DNA of 64,000 nt. Origin: Bradyrhizobium sp. BRP22 (lineage in GTDB: Bacteria > Pseudomonadota > Alphaproteobacteria > Rhizobiales > Xanthobacteraceae). Position 1 is the stretch's first letter; each line of letters starts with the position of its first letter. The notes beneath the pieces were generated by a model. The model saw only the letters and a list, made by a program, of their open reading frames with translations, did no database searches and was not told the origin of the DNA. Positions 16,091 to 25,147 of this stretch are shown piece by piece. The stretch is taken from the NCBI RefSeq assembly GCF_020194175.1, contig NZ_JADYVX010000003.1, positions 124,001 through 188,000 of the forward strand. Reading direction: 5' to 3'. Both the position numbers and the translations under genes were made by a program.

Positions 16091-18973
16091 TCACTCCTTC
16101 TTGCGCGGCGGGCGCGGCTCGCCAGTGGCTGGGCCTGCCGGCGGCTTGGCTTCGCCGCTCTTGCGGGTGGAGTCCTTGATGCCCTGCATGTCGCGCGCCT
16201 CGCGGATCAGGCCCGGCATCTTGGCAAGGCTGCCGCCTTCGACGCCGATGTCTGACAGGATCGAGTCGATCAGCGGCGCCTGCACCCGGTAGCGCAGCGC
16301 GGAGTCGATCACTTCGTCGGTGGCGCTGCGCGAGGAGCCGCCATTGCCATGGCCGTTGCCGTTGAGGCCGTCGACCTGGAGGATGCGGATGCCCTCGATC
16401 TTCTCCATCGGCTTGACGCTCTCGCGCACGATGCCTTCGATGCGGTCGAGCAGCTTGCGGCGGAACAGCGAGTAGCGCGCCTGGTCGGTGAGCACGTTCT
16501 CGGCCTCGTTGAGCAGCCGCTGCGCCTCGGCCTCCACGGCGGCACGTACCCGTTCGGCCTCGGCCGCGATGCGGGTCTCTTCGGCCTGCTTCTCGGCGAG
16601 CAGCACCTCCACCGTCTTGCGGCGGCGTGCGATCTCGCTCTCGCGCGCGGTGACGACGCGCTCGGCGGCTTCGGTGGCTCGCACCCGCGCATCCTCTGCC
16701 GCCACCTTGGCCGCGGATTCCTCCAGGGATTTCTGATAGAGCACGATCGCCTTCTCCATCAGGGCGGTCTCGACGTCTCGCTCGCGGCCAACCTCGAGCC
16801 GCCGCAGGTCGCGCTCGCGGCCGACCCGGGCCTCGTCGAGGCCGCGGTCGGAGGCGATGCGGGCGCGCTCGACCTCCTCGCGGGAGGCGATCTCGGCTTC
16901 CTGCAGCGATTGGACGCGCGCGATCTCGAGCTGCTCGATGGCGCGGCGGCGTTCGATCCGTGCTGCCTCCAGCGCCTGTTCGCGCGAGACATCGGTGGTC
17001 TCGACTTCCTTGCGCGCAACGATTTCCGCCTGCCTGACCTGCCGATCGGCATCGATACGTTCGGAGCGCTTGACGGCAAGTGCGATGACACGCTCCTCGT
17101 CGGCGATCTCGATCGCCTTCTTCTGATCGATATTGAGCACCTCGCGGGTCCTGGAGGAAGTGATGCGCTCGGACTCCAGCGCGAGTTCCACGCCAATGCG
17201 CCGGCGCTCGATCGCATCGCGCCGCTTGAGGTCGGCTGCCTCGATCGCCTCTGTCCGCTCGATCTCGAGGGCGCGCGTCTCCCGCTCGGCCTGAATGCGC
17301 TCGGCGGCGATGGTCTTTTCCTGGGCAATCCTTGCGGCCTCGATCGCCTCGCGCGAGGCGATGTCGGCTTCCTCGACGGCGCGATTGCGCGCGATCTCGA
17401 GCGCACGGACATGCTCCTCCTGTGCGATCCGCGAGGCTTCGGTCGCTTCGCGGGCGGAGATGCCGGCAATTTCGATGGCCTGGTTGCGCTCGATCTCCAA
17501 TTTGCGGGTGGCGTGCTCGGCGCCGATGCGTTCGGCGGCCAGCGTTCGTTCGCGGGCGATGCGGGCGGCCTCGACCGCCTTCTGCGCCTCGATCTCCGCT
17601 TCCTGGATGGCGCGGACCTGCTGGATCTCCAGCGCGCGGGTGCGTTCGTCGGAGGCGATGCGCTCGACATTGATGGTCATGGTCTGGGTGATGCGCGCCT
17701 TTTCGGTGGCCTCCCGCGCGGCGATCTCGGCTTCCTCGACGATCCGCGTGCGCTCGATCTCGCGCCGCCGGGTTTCTTCCTCGTTGGCGATCCGCGCGTC
17801 GGTGACGACGCGATCCTGCTGGATGCGCGCCTTCTCGATGGCTTCGCGGGCCGCGATCTCGGCTTCCTCCACCGTGCGCATGCGCTCGATCTCGCGCTGG
17901 CGCACCTCGCGCTCGGAGGCGATCCGTGTCGTGTCGACCGAGCGCTGGTTGGCGATCCGGGCCTTCTCGATCTCCTCGCGGGCCAGGAGCTCCCGTTCCT
18001 CGACCGCGCGGGTCCGCTCGATTTCCTTCTGCCGGGTCTCGCGTTCGGAAGCGATGCGGGCTTCCGTGATCGCCTGCTCGTTGGCGATGCGCGCCTTTTC
18101 GATCGCCTCGCGCGCGGCGATTTGCGCCTGCTCGGCCTCGGTCTCGCGCAGCGCGCGCTCGCGCGCCACTTCGGTGCGCTGCAGCGCGCGTCGCATCTCG
18201 ATGTCGCGCTCCTGCTCCAGCCGTGCGGTCTCGCTTTCGCGCTCGATCTCGAGCGCTTGCCGTTCAGCCTCTAAATTGCGGGAGCGGATCTTGATCATCG
18301 AGTCCTGCTCGATGTCGTTGCGCAGCTTGCGCCTGGCCTCGATGTCCTCCATCAGGCGAGTGAGACCTTCGGCGTCGAAGCGGTTCGAGGGATTGAAATA
18401 TTCGAGATCGGTCTGGTCGAGATCGGTGATCGCGACGGATTCGAGCTCGAGGCCGTTCTGGGCGAGCGCCTCGGCTGCGGCGGCCTTGACGCGGGCGACA
18501 TAATCGCCGCGCTGTTCATGCATCTGCTCCATCGTCATTTCGGAGGCGACCGAGCGGATGGCGGAGACGAACTTGCCGGAGAGCAGCGTATGGAGCTGCT
18601 CCGGCTCCATGGTGCGGCGGCCGAGCGTGGCGGCTGCGATCGAGACGGCTTCACGAGTGGGTTGCACGCGGACGTAAAAATCCGCCTCGATATCGACGCG
18701 CATGCGGTCGCGGGTGATGACGGCGTCCTGTTTCGACCGCACGATCCCCATCGGCAGCACGTTCATGTTGACCGGCGTGTAGTCGTGGATGAACGGCAGC
18801 ACGAAGGCGCCGCCGTTGATCACGACGCGCTCGCCGAGGAAGCCGGTGCGGACAAAGGACACTTCCTTCGACGAGCGGTGGTAGAGCCAGTTGACGATGT
18901 AGACGATGACGACGATCGCGATGACCGCGACGATGAGCCAAAGGATCAATTCGCCGATCAGAATCCCTGACAT
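16091..18973 (-). CDS. flotillin-like SPFH protein with long hendecad-repeat coiled coil
   Basis: A 960-residue protein. A membrane helix occupies residues 5-30, then an SPFH/band-7 domain covers about 35-210. From about 285 to 744 comes a very long charged helix built of 11-residue repeats (pattern IEKARIANEQA, ITEARIASERE, TRQKEIERTRA, VEERELLAREE), with a higher-order period of 44 residues. A flotillin-like C-terminal segment covers 745-860, followed by a Gly/Asn linker and a basic tail ending PPRKKE. Flotillins form oligomeric scaffolds at the membrane, but they are usually about 450-650 residues. Placement inside a molybdenum hydroxylase and transporter cluster suggests a scaffold for that pathway (inference). 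Confidence 0.88.
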   Translation of the reverse strand: MSGILIGELILWLIVAVIAIVVIVYIVNWLYHRSSKEVSFVRTGFLGERVVINGGAFVLPFIHDYTPVNMNVLPMGIVRSKQDAVITRDRMRVDIEADFYVRVQPTREAVSIAAATLGRRTMEPEQLHTLLSGKFVSAIRSVASEMTMEQMHEQRGDYVARVKAAAAEALAQNGLELESVAITDLDQTDLEYFNPSNRFDAEGLTRLMEDIEARRKLRNDIEQDSMIKIRSRNLEAERQALEIERESETARLEQERDIEMRRALQRTEVARERALRETEAEQAQIAAREAIEKARIANEQAITEARIASERETRQKEIERTRAVEERELLAREEIEKARIANQRSVDTTRIASEREVRQREIERMRTVEEAEIAAREAIEKARIQQDRVVTDARIANEEETRRREIERTRIVEEAEIAAREATEKARITQTMTINVERIASDERTRALEIQQVRAIQEAEIEAQKAVEAARIARERTLAAERIGAEHATRKLEIERNQAIEIAGISAREATEASRIAQEEHVRALEIARNRAVEEADIASREAIEAARIAQEKTIAAERIQAERETRALEIERTEAIEAADLKRRDAIERRRIGVELALESERITSSRTREVLNIDQKKAIEIADEERVIALAVKRSERIDADRQVRQAEIVARKEVETTDVSREQALEAARIERRRAIEQLEIARVQSLQEAEIASREEVERARIASDRGLDEARVGRERDLRRLEVGRERDVETALMEKAIVLYQKSLEESAAKVAAEDARVRATEAAERVVTARESEIARRRKTVEVLLAEKQAEETRIAAEAERVRAAVEAEAQRLLNEAENVLTDQARYSLFRRKLLDRIEGIVRESVKPMEKIEGIRILQVDGLNGNGHGNGGSSRSATDEVIDSALRYRVQAPLIDSILSDIGVEGGSLAKMPGLIREARDMQGIKDSTRKSGEAKPPAGPATGEPRPPRKKE
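16769..18121 (-). repeat. coding tandem repeat, 33-bp units in 132-bp super-units
   Basis: Within the flotillin-like gene the coding DNA repeats every 33 bp (11 codons), with a stronger 132-bp (44-codon) period between residues about 291 and 470. Units are divergent but keep the Ile/Val and Ala positions: the first residue of each unit is aliphatic or Thr and the sixth is Ile in most units. This describes the protein repeat at DNA level and is not a mobile element. Confidence 0.75.
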
Positions 18974-19034
18974 CTTCTCCTCCCTTGCATCGGCGCTAGG
19001 CCAGGATGACCTTTCTTCGAAATGTCATCCCGTC

Positions 19035-19928
19035 CTATCCTTTTGTTTGAGCATGATCTTCTCGGAAAACCGGTGCCCACTTTTCCGGATCATGCTCCCG
19101 GGCGCCGATCGCCTTGAACTTGCGTACCTGATCCGTGAGCGCCCGCTCGACCGGCAGGCGCTCCATCGAGGATGCGCCATAGAAGCCGTGGCATTTGCGG
19201 GTCTTCTTCATGATGAAATCGGCGTCGGCGGGGTCGGCAATCGGACCGCCATGCGCGAGCACCAGGATGTGTGAATTGACGCTGAGCGCGGCCTCGGCCC
19301 AGGCATCGATGCGGGCCGGGCAGTCCTCGAGCTTGAGCGAGGTCTGCGCGCCGATCGAGCCGCCCGTGGTGAGGCCAAGATGGCAGACGATGATGTCGGC
19401 GCCGGCAATCGCCATCGCTGCGGCTTCGGTCTCGCTGAACACGTAAGGCGTCGTCAGCATGTCCTTGTCATGCGCCTTCGCAATCATCTCGATCTCGAGC
19501 GCATAGGACATGCCGGTTTCCTCGAGATTGGCGCGGAATATCCCGTCGATCAGGCCGACGGTCGGAAAGTTCTGCACGCCGGAGAAGCCGAGCGCCTTGA
19601 GCTGATCGAGGAACAGGTCCATGTCGCGGAACGGATCGGTGCCGTTGACGCCGGCGAGCACCGGCGTGTTCGCGACCACCGGCAGCACTTCGCCCGCCAT
19701 CTCCAGCACGATCGCATTGGCGTCGCCATAGGGCATGAGCCCGGCGAGCGAGCCGCGGCCGGCCATGCGGTAGCGGCCGGAATTGTAGATCACGATCAGG
19801 TCGACGCCGCCGGCCTCCTCGCATTTGGCCGAAAGCCCGGTGCCGGCGCCGCCGCCGACGATCGGCTCGCCCCTGGCCGCCATGTCGCGAAACTTCTTCA
19901 ACAGCGCCGCGCGTTCAAACCTGGCCAT
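19035..19928 (-). CDS. TIM-barrel protein of the phosphoenolpyruvate hydrolase-like family (Tm-1 C-terminal-like)
   Basis: A 297-residue TIM-barrel protein (TIM_br_sig_trns family) with the family segments [35 protein letters not shown] and [18 protein letters not shown]. In plant Tm-1 proteins this domain is the C-terminal half and UPF0261 the N-terminal half. Here the UPF0261 domain is at the end of the preceding gene, 3 bp away, so the two halves are neighbours. The last 20 residues (278-293 plus 4) are encoded by the palindromic element at 19049-19097 and are not part of the family fold. The biochemical function is not established. Confidence 0.88.
   Translation of the reverse strand: MARFERAALLKKFRDMAARGEPIVGGGAGTGLSAKCEEAGGVDLIVIYNSGRYRMAGRGSLAGLMPYGDANAIVLEMAGEVLPVVANTPVLAGVNGTDPFRDMDLFLDQLKALGFSGVQNFPTVGLIDGIFRANLEETGMSYALEIEMIAKAHDKDMLTTPYVFSETEAAAMAIAGADIIVCHLGLTTGGSIGAQTSLKLEDCPARIDAWAEAALSVNSHILVLAHGGPIADPADADFIMKKTRKCHGFYGASSMERLPVERALTDQVRKFKAIGAREHDPEKWAPVFREDHAQTKG
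19049..19097. repeat. Rhizobiales palindromic element translated into a protein C-terminus
   Basis: A 49-bp imperfect palindrome with GAGCATGATC arms and the core ACCGGTGCCCACTT, a very widespread intergenic element in Rhizobiales. It lies inside the TIM-barrel gene and encodes residues 278-293 ([16 protein letters not shown]) before the stop at 19035-19037. It shares the ACCGGTG-CCACTT core with the long element at 1871-1975. Confidence 0.8.
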
Positions 19929-19931
19929 GGG

Positions 19932-22151
19932 TCACCTCGCCACTCTCCGCCGTCCACCGGCGCGTCCGAGCAGAGGACGGAACGCGGCTACGATCGCAGC
20001 CGCAAATTCGCCATCGTTGATGTTGCGCCTGATGCGAATGAGCTGGCGGTTGCCGGTCTGGCGCACCGTCCGCTCCAATGCGCGGAACAGCGCCGCATCG
20101 GCATCCGGATCCCAGAACGGCTGGCCGGATGCATCGAGCGCCGAGACGCCGCCCTCGGGCAGGAAGAAGCGCACGGGACCATCCATCTGGTTCAGCCGTT
20201 CGCCGATCCAGCGGCCCATGCGCTCGTTCTCTTCCGCCGTGGTCCGCATCAGCGTGACCTGCGGATTGTGGACGTGGAATTTGCGCTGCCGATAGCGCTC
20301 GGGAATGGTGTCGGGCGCGCCGAAATTGACCATGTCGAGCGCGCCGACGGAGCCGACATAGGGCACGCGGCTGCGGATGATCGCCCCGAAGCGATCGTCG
20401 GTGGCCGGGAAGACGCCGCCCATCAGGAAGTCGCAGACTTCAGTGGTCGTGAGGTCGATGACGGCGGCGAGCTGGCCGGAGTCGACGAGTTTCTCCATCG
20501 AGCGGCCGCCGACGCCGGTGGCGTGGAACACGAGGCACTCGAAATCGTCCTTCAGCTCGGCCGCGATCTTCTGCACCGCGGGCGTGGTGACGCCGAACAT
20601 GGTGATGCCGACAGCGGGAAGGCCGCCGCCGGTCTCGCGCTGCCTGTTGCCGCGCTCGTCGAGACGCGCCTTGACCATGCCGACCAGCGCGTTGGCGCCG
20701 TTGGAGAGCACCGCGCGCGAGATCGAGTTGAGGCCTTGGACGTCGGTGACCGAATACATCATCATGATGTCGGCCGGGCCGACATAGGGACCGACGTCGC
20801 CTGAGGCGACCGAGGAGATGATGATCTTGGGCACGCCGACGGGCAGGTCGCGCATCGCGGGCGCGACCAGCGAGGCGCCGCCGGAGCCGCCGGCCGAGAT
20901 GATGCCGGCGACGTTGCCCTGACGGCGCAGCCATTTCGCGAAAGCATCCGCCATTGCGCTGACCGAGGCGCCGCGATCGGCGCCGAACACGCTCGATCCG
21001 CCGCGGCCATGGTTCAGCGCAATCTCCTGGGCCGAGACGTCGCAGGCCGTCTCCTTGCCGCTGGTGGAGACGTCGATGAGGCGGGAGCGCAGCCCGCTCG
21101 CCGCGATGATATCGCGGATGAAGCGCAGCTCCGGTCCCTTGGTGTCAAGCGTGCCGACGACCAGCACGACCGGAGGGCCTGCGGTCAACGCTGCGGCCGG
21201 CTCGCGCCGCGCCCGTGTGCTCTCATCAAGCCGCGTGACGCCGGCCGAATGCGTGCGCGCGGCGGCCTCGATGCGGGCGATCGGCACCGGCTGCGACCAG
21301 CGCGTCGGCGGCGTGGGATTGGAGATATAGATGCGGACCGGGCCCTTGCCGCGCGCCGGCTGGGGGGCAGCAGCATCGGGCTCCGCCTTTGCAGGGGCCG
21401 CGTCGACATCCGCTGCAATATCGCCGTGGACGCCGACGCCGAGCAGGCGCTGCTGCAACTCGCGGTCGGCGGCCAGCCGTACGGAATCGATGATGCGGTT
21501 GATGCGGCCGTTGACCATGATGGCGACATTTTTTGAGATCGCCGTGGCCACGCCGATGTTCTGCTCGATCACCAGCACCGACATGTCGCCGTCTTCGCCG
21601 AGGCGGACCAGCATCTCCTCGACCTGCGCCACGATCACCGGCGCCAGGCCCTCGGTCGGCTCGTCCATGATCAAAAGATGCGGATTGGTCAGCAGCGCAC
21701 GCGAGATCGCAAGCATCTGCTGCTCGCCGCCGGAGAGCTGGCTGCCGCCATGCTCCCTGCGTTCGGCAAGCCGGGGAAAGGTGCTGTAGATCCGCTCGAT
21801 CGTCCACGGTCCCTGGCGCATCCCGGCGGCGAGCTGCAGGTGCTCGTCGACGCTGAGTGAGCGCCACAGGCGCCTGCCTTGCGGCACATAGCCGGCGCCG
21901 AGCCGCGCGATCCGCGCCGGGCTCAGGCGCGTGGCCTCCTCGCCGCGAATGCGCACCGAACCGCCGCTGGCCCGGACCAGGCCCATGATGGTCTTGCACA
22001 GCGTGGTCTTGCCCATGCCATTGCGGCCGACCACCGAGAACACGCCGGATTCGAGGGTGAGGTCGACGCCCTGCAGCGCATGCGAATGGCCGTAATAGAC
22101 ATCGAGGCCTCTGACTTCCAACGCGGGCGCGGCGCGGCGGGCCTCATTCAT
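19932..22151 (-). CDS. LivF-type ABC ATPase fused to Tm-1-like UPF0261 domain
   Basis: A 739-residue single frame. Residues 10-240 are a LivF ATPase with Walker A GRNGMGKTT (42-50), signature LSGGEQQ (139-145) and Walker B LLIMDEP (159-165). After an Ala/Pro-rich linker (240-325), residues 326-730 form a Tm-1-like ATP-binding (UPF0261) domain, with VGTLDTKGPELRFI, GKETACDVSA and a Gly-rich SAGGSGGASLVAPAM loop. The ATPase half completes the LivHMG transporter encoded just upstream (8-bp overlap with livG). The UPF0261 half pairs with the TIM-barrel gene 3 bp downstream. Physical coupling of import and a Tm-1-like enzyme is inferred from the fusion. Confidence 0.9.
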   Translation of the reverse strand: MNEARRAAPALEVRGLDVYYGHSHALQGVDLTLESGVFSVVGRNGMGKTTLCKTIMGLVRASGGSVRIRGEEATRLSPARIARLGAGYVPQGRRLWRSLSVDEHLQLAAGMRQGPWTIERIYSTFPRLAERREHGGSQLSGGEQQMLAISRALLTNPHLLIMDEPTEGLAPVIVAQVEEMLVRLGEDGDMSVLVIEQNIGVATAISKNVAIMVNGRINRIIDSVRLAADRELQQRLLGVGVHGDIAADVDAAPAKAEPDAAAPQPARGKGPVRIYISNPTPPTRWSQPVPIARIEAAARTHSAGVTRLDESTRARREPAAALTAGPPVVLVVGTLDTKGPELRFIRDIIAASGLRSRLIDVSTSGKETACDVSAQEIALNHGRGGSSVFGADRGASVSAMADAFAKWLRRQGNVAGIISAGGSGGASLVAPAMRDLPVGVPKIIISSVASGDVGPYVGPADIMMMYSVTDVQGLNSISRAVLSNGANALVGMVKARLDERGNRQRETGGGLPAVGITMFGVTTPAVQKIAAELKDDFECLVFHATGVGGRSMEKLVDSGQLAAVIDLTTTEVCDFLMGGVFPATDDRFGAIIRSRVPYVGSVGALDMVNFGAPDTIPERYRQRKFHVHNPQVTLMRTTAEENERMGRWIGERLNQMDGPVRFFLPEGGVSALDASGQPFWDPDADAALFRALERTVRQTGNRQLIRIRRNINDGEFAAAIVAAFRPLLGRAGGRRRVAR

Positions 22152-22926
22152 GGCCGCCTCCGAGATAGAGCTCCTGCGCTTCGGGATCGGATTCGATCTC
22201 GCGCGGCAGGCCTTCCTTGAAGACGCGGCCGTTGTGCATCATGGTGACGCTTTCGACGACGCGCAGCGCGACGTCCATGTCGTGCTCGATGATGATGTAG
22301 CCGATATGCGCGGGCAGCGAGGTCAGGATCTCGATCAGCTCGAGCCGCTCCGCCGGCGACAGGCCCGCCGCCGGCTCGTCGAACAGGATGAAGCGCGGCG
22401 CGCCGGCGAGCGCGAGCGCGATCTCGAGCTGGCGCTGCTGGCCGTGGGCGAGCTCGGCGACGCGCTGGTCCTTCACCGGCGTCAGGTGAACCGCCTGCAC
22501 CAGCGTCTCCGTCGCATGCATCAGCGCGTCGTTTACGCCCGGACGCAGGAAGGAGAAGCGTCCGCGCGAGACGCCGCGGCAGGCGAGATAGACGTTGTCC
22601 TGCACGGTGAGGCCGGGGAACAGCGCCGATATCTGGTAGGTGCGGCGCAGGCCGCGGCGAATCCGTTCATAGGGCGGGAAGCGCGTGACGTCCTCGCCGA
22701 AGAATCGGATGGTGCCGGAGGAGGGCGGGAAATCGCCGGTGATGCAGTTGAACAGCGTGGTCTTGCCGGCGCCGTTGGAGCCGAGCACCGCGCGCCGCTC
22801 GCCCGGCCGCACCGTCATCGTCACGTCGGTCAGCGCGGCGAGCGCACCAAACAGCCGAGTCACGCCGCGCAGCTCCAGCGCGGCGCCGGCACCGACTGCA
22901 GAGAGGCGGTGGGCGACGCTATCCAT
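22144..22926 (-). CDS. livG: branched-chain amino acid-type ABC transporter ATPase (LivG)
   Basis: A 260-residue ABC ATPase of the LivG branch with Walker A GSNGAGKTT, a degenerate signature LAHGQQRQLEIALAL in place of LSGGQ, Walker B FILFDEP and the H-loop IIEHDMD. It drives uptake with the LivF-fusion protein. It overlaps livM by 8 bp upstream and livF by 8 bp downstream, so the transporter genes are translationally coupled. The substrate is not necessarily an amino acid: LIV-type systems next to catabolic genes often import aromatic or heterocyclic acids. Confidence 0.9.
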   Translation of the reverse strand: MDSVAHRLSAVGAGAALELRGVTRLFGALAALTDVTMTVRPGERRAVLGSNGAGKTTLFNCITGDFPPSSGTIRFFGEDVTRFPPYERIRRGLRRTYQISALFPGLTVQDNVYLACRGVSRGRFSFLRPGVNDALMHATETLVQAVHLTPVKDQRVAELAHGQQRQLEIALALAGAPRFILFDEPAAGLSPAERLELIEILTSLPAHIGYIIIEHDMDVALRVVESVTMMHNGRVFKEGLPREIESDPEAQELYLGGGHE

Positions 22927-23989
22927 GGCGGCTTCCCGCGGTGCTGCTTGGGCTGCGTGCCTGGCGACGGCGCCAGCGTTCCCAAAGCCCGATCACGCCA
23001 TCGGACGACCAGAACACGATCGCGAGGAAGCCGAGCCCGATCAGAAGCCGGAAGCGGTTGCCGTCGAGTCCGAACTTGATCAGGACGTCGAGCGCGAAGG
23101 TGCGCAGGATGACGAAGATCAACGCGCCGATGAAGGGGCCGATCGGCCGGGTGATGCCGCCGACCACCGCGATGATCAGGATGTCGATGCAGCGCTCGAC
23201 GCCGACCGAGCCGGGCGAGATCTGCCGATAGTTCCAGACTTGTAGGACGCCGCCGAGCCCGGCAATGAAGGAGGCGAACGCGTAAGCCGCGACGCGGTGA
23301 GCATTGACGTTGAAGCCGAGCGCCGCCATGCGGCGGGCATTGTCGCGCACGCCCTGCAGCGCCAGGCCGAACGGGGCGCGCGAGACGTATTGGACCGCGA
23401 AATAGCACAGCGCGGCGACGGCGAGGATCAGGTAGTAGAAGGGAATGTCGGAGCGCCAGTCGATGCCCAAGACATGCGGCGTGGCGACCGTGTTGATGCC
23501 GGTATGGCCGTTGAAGATGGCCCAGTTCTGGTTGGTGAAATAGTAGAACGCCGCGCCGATCGCGAGCGTGATCATGATGGTGTAGATGCCCTCGGTGCGG
23601 ACCGCGAGCGCGCCGCCGAGCGTGCCGAAGATCGTCGCGAGCACGAGCGCCATCGGCGTCGCCAGCCACCACGGCCAGCCGAGGCTGATATTGGCGTTGC
23701 CGCTGACGCCGAACACCGCGACCATGTAGCCAGCGAAGCCCGCGATGGTGAGCTGCATCAGGCTGACCATGCCGCCATAGCCGGCGAGGAACATCAGGCT
23801 GAGCGCGATGATGCCGAGGATCAGCGTGGTGCCGAAGATCTCGATCAGGAAAAAGCCGCTCGCGATCAGCGGCATGATCAAAAGGATCAGCGCAACCAGC
23901 CACGCGGCCGGGTTGTTGAGCTCCGGCCACGCGCGAAACCTCGGACGCTCTACCGCGGTCGCCGGTGCATGAAGCTGCGTCAACGACAT
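22919..23989 (-). CDS. livM: branched-chain amino acid-type ABC transporter permease (LivM)
   Basis: A 356-residue permease with about nine hydrophobic helices and the LivM family segment GFNVNAHRVAAYAFASFIAGLGG, followed by GGITRPIGPFIGALIF. It forms the inner-membrane channel with LivH. The ATG at 23989 follows the livH stop at 23991 by one base. Confidence 0.9.
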   Translation of the reverse strand: MSLTQLHAPATAVERPRFRAWPELNNPAAWLVALILLIMPLIASGFFLIEIFGTTLILGIIALSLMFLAGYGGMVSLMQLTIAGFAGYMVAVFGVSGNANISLGWPWWLATPMALVLATIFGTLGGALAVRTEGIYTIMITLAIGAAFYYFTNQNWAIFNGHTGINTVATPHVLGIDWRSDIPFYYLILAVAALCYFAVQYVSRAPFGLALQGVRDNARRMAALGFNVNAHRVAAYAFASFIAGLGGVLQVWNYRQISPGSVGVERCIDILIIAVVGGITRPIGPFIGALIFVILRTFALDVLIKFGLDGNRFRLLIGLGFLAIVFWSSDGVIGLWERWRRRQARSPSSTAGSRHG

Positions 23990-23990
23990 G

Positions 23991-25001
23991 TCATCGCCTC
24001 GCGAGCAGGCCCTGCGGCCGCAGCGCCAGGACCAAGACCATGATCAGGAAGGTCACGACGATGGCGTAGGTCGGGATGTAGACCGAGCCGAGCTGCTCGG
24101 CGAGGCCGATGATGACGGCGCCGAGCGCCGCGCCCGGGATCGATCCCATGCCGCCGACGATCACGACCACGAGGGAAGCGAGCAGGAAACGTGTGTCCTC
24201 GCCGGGCGAGATCGACTGGAAGGTGCCGCCGACCACGCCGGCGATGCCGGCAAGTCCGGCGCCGAGCGCGAACACCAGGACGAACACGACCTGGATCTGC
24301 ACGCCGGTCGCGGCCAGGATGTCGCGATCGTCGACGCCTGCGCGCACGATCATGCCGATCCGCGTGCGGTTCAGCGCCAGCCACATCGCGATGCCGATGA
24401 TGACGGAGGCAACGAAAATCGCGAGCCGCACCATCGGATATTGCAGATAGACCGGCTCGCCCGACGATTTGACCGCTGTGATGAACGGAAGCTGTACCGG
24501 ACCGACCAGCCAGCTCGGCGTCTGGATCTGGTAGAAATCGCCGCCGAACACCCACAGCATCAGATCGGCGAACACGATCGCTAGCCCGATCGTCACCATG
24601 GTTTGGCGCAGGTCCTGGCCCTCCATGCGGCGGAACACCAGGATCTGCAGCAGCACGCCGACCAGCGCGACCGCGAGGAAGGCGATCACGAAGCTCAAGA
24701 TCCAGGAACCGGTCCAGGCGCTGATGGCGTAGCCGACATAGCCGCCGAACAGATACAGCGAGCCATGCGCCAGGTTGACGTTGCGCATCAAGCCGAAGAT
24801 CAGCGTGAAGCCGCTCGCCACCAGGAAATACAGCCCGCCGAGCGTGATGCCGTTGAAGATGGCGTTGAGGAAGACCCGCTTGCGGCCGATCGCCTGCTCC
24901 AGGCCCGGCGGCCACACCGCGAAGACCAGCCACAGCAGGAGCGCGACCGCGATGATCGCGATCAGCGCCCATGCCGGATGGCGTTCGATGAACCGTGCCA
25001 T
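23991..25001 (-). CDS. livH: branched-chain amino acid-type ABC transporter permease (LivH)
   Basis: A 336-residue permease with the LivH pattern GITLGGLYFLVASGFTLIFGLMRNVNLAHGSLY near the N-terminus and a second conserved GGMGSIPGAALGAVIIG loop. I choose the ATG at 25001 (MARFIERHP) over a TTG at 25019 because GAGGGA lies at a usable distance. It partners livM. The composite repeat upstream (25148-25276) separates it from the AraC gene, so transport genes may have their own promoter. Confidence 0.88.
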   Translation of the reverse strand: MARFIERHPAWALIAIIAVALLLWLVFAVWPPGLEQAIGRKRVFLNAIFNGITLGGLYFLVASGFTLIFGLMRNVNLAHGSLYLFGGYVGYAISAWTGSWILSFVIAFLAVALVGVLLQILVFRRMEGQDLRQTMVTIGLAIVFADLMLWVFGGDFYQIQTPSWLVGPVQLPFITAVKSSGEPVYLQYPMVRLAIFVASVIIGIAMWLALNRTRIGMIVRAGVDDRDILAATGVQIQVVFVLVFALGAGLAGIAGVVGGTFQSISPGEDTRFLLASLVVVIVGGMGSIPGAALGAVIIGLAEQLGSVYIPTYAIVVTFLIMVLVLALRPQGLLARR

Positions 25002-25147
25002 CGACGTGCGTTCCCTCAAGGCCTCGCGATCGTCTTTTCGGATCGCGTTGTGTGCATCCTAGTGCGGGCCGAGGCGGGGGATTTGACCGGGAGTATCTTT
25101 TATCGGCGAAAGATCAGCTCGAATTGCATCCGCAAACGACGTGCGCT

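Noticed and set aside
16769..18121. CRISPR-like or mobile tandem repeat
   Set aside because: Units are divergent, in frame, without spacers, and match an 11-residue protein period.
16349..18274. A 641-codon plus-strand open frame inside the flotillin-like gene
   Set aside because: It is the antisense shadow of the repeat-rich coding strand. It is Asp/Leu/Gly-rich with a period forced by the 33-bp repeat and has no ribosome-binding site or family likeness.
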